From NCBI GenBank assembly GCA_018266105.1, contig JAFEBA010000086.1, positions 1 to 61,140 of the forward strand: a stretch of DNA of 61,140 nucleotides, read 5' to 3'. This stretch comes from a bacterium. Lineage in GTDB: Bacteria > Vulcanimicrobiota > Xenobia > Xenobiales > JADMJV01. Under the pieces are notes generated by a model. It was not told the DNA's origin and did not search any database. It worked only from the letters and a program-made list of their open reading frames with translations. The position numbers were made by a program, and so were the translations under genes. Below, in pieces: positions 61,110 to 61,140 of the stretch (its first letter is position 1; every line of letters starts with the position of its first letter).

Positions 61110-61136
61110 CTAGGGGGGGCGGCGAGCCCCCCCTAG
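61110..61136 (+). terminator. GC-rich palindromic hairpin after flagellin
   Basis: CTAGGGGGGGC (61110-61120) and GCCCCCCCTAG (61126-61136) form a perfect 11-pair stem around GGCGA, 10 bp after the stop. It lacks a T run, so it may stop transcription only with Rho, or protect the 3' end. Similar to the hairpin at 37652-37674. Confidence 0.6.
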
Positions 61137-61140
61137 ATCC

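Overview
The window is a compact, GC-rich (roughly 60% by eye) bacterial chromosome segment. Genes sit on both strands, intergenic gaps are mostly under 100 bp, many neighbours overlap by a few bases (ATGA, GTGA, TTGA and TGATG junctions), and GTG and TTG starts are common. I see no rRNA, tRNA, insertion sequence, phage gene or CRISPR array. A flagellin with a sigma-28-type promoter and FliI indicate a flagellated bacterium. The gene mix (two LCP envelope ligases, a bacterial translin, arginyl/leucyl-tRNA-protein transferase, glyoxylate bypass, DAHP synthase-prephenate dehydratase fusion, many unfamiliar exported proteins) suggests a deep, poorly sampled phylum. I cannot name it safely from sequence alone.

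Layout. 0-20 kb: housekeeping and envelope genes, namely a sialate O-acetylesterase cut by the window edge, ispH, an M16-like protein without its zinc motif, a gamma-glutamyltransferase, a GGDEF cyclase, an FAD amine oxidase-like enzyme, translin, two LCP proteins, rsmA, methyltransferases, a phosphoesterase, a glycolipid glycosyltransferase and a tRNA-protein transferase. 20-25 kb: a small SelW-like gene with an in-frame TGA and a SECIS-like hairpin (20473-20706, minus), a YchJ-like SEC-C protein, and a 1003-residue MshEN-VIT-VWA-GspE fusion with a degraded P-loop. 25-29 kb: a glycine-rich protein with its own terminator, then aceB-aceA. 29-43 kb: RppH-like Nudix, the DAHP synthase-prephenate dehydratase fusion, pseudouridine synthase, an ATPase-GNAT fusion, ankyrin protein, aquaglyceroporin, GH13 enzyme, nucleotide transporter-like protein, an ion channel with an unusual filter, an M1 peptidase and a DUF952-nitrilase fusion.

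43.4-57.8 kb is the most distinctive region: a glycan/peptide island. It opens with a CRP/FNR-type site, a matching -10 box, a structured leader with an intrinsic terminator, and then a double-domain glycosyltransferase. It continues with a nucleotidyltransferase-fold protein, an HprK-like kinase, a 40-residue peptide with a YxxPxL leader motif, further glycosyltransferases (one more with two domains), a 939-residue protein of unknown function, two PqqD-like proteins, an acyl carrier protein, an acyltransferase-like protein and a GT2 enzyme. PqqD-like domains are known to bind leader peptides carrying this motif, so the island probably handles a short peptide scaffold together with sugar transfer. 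It abuts fliI and the flagellin gene at 57.8-61.1 kb, which leaves open a role in flagellar or surface glycosylation.
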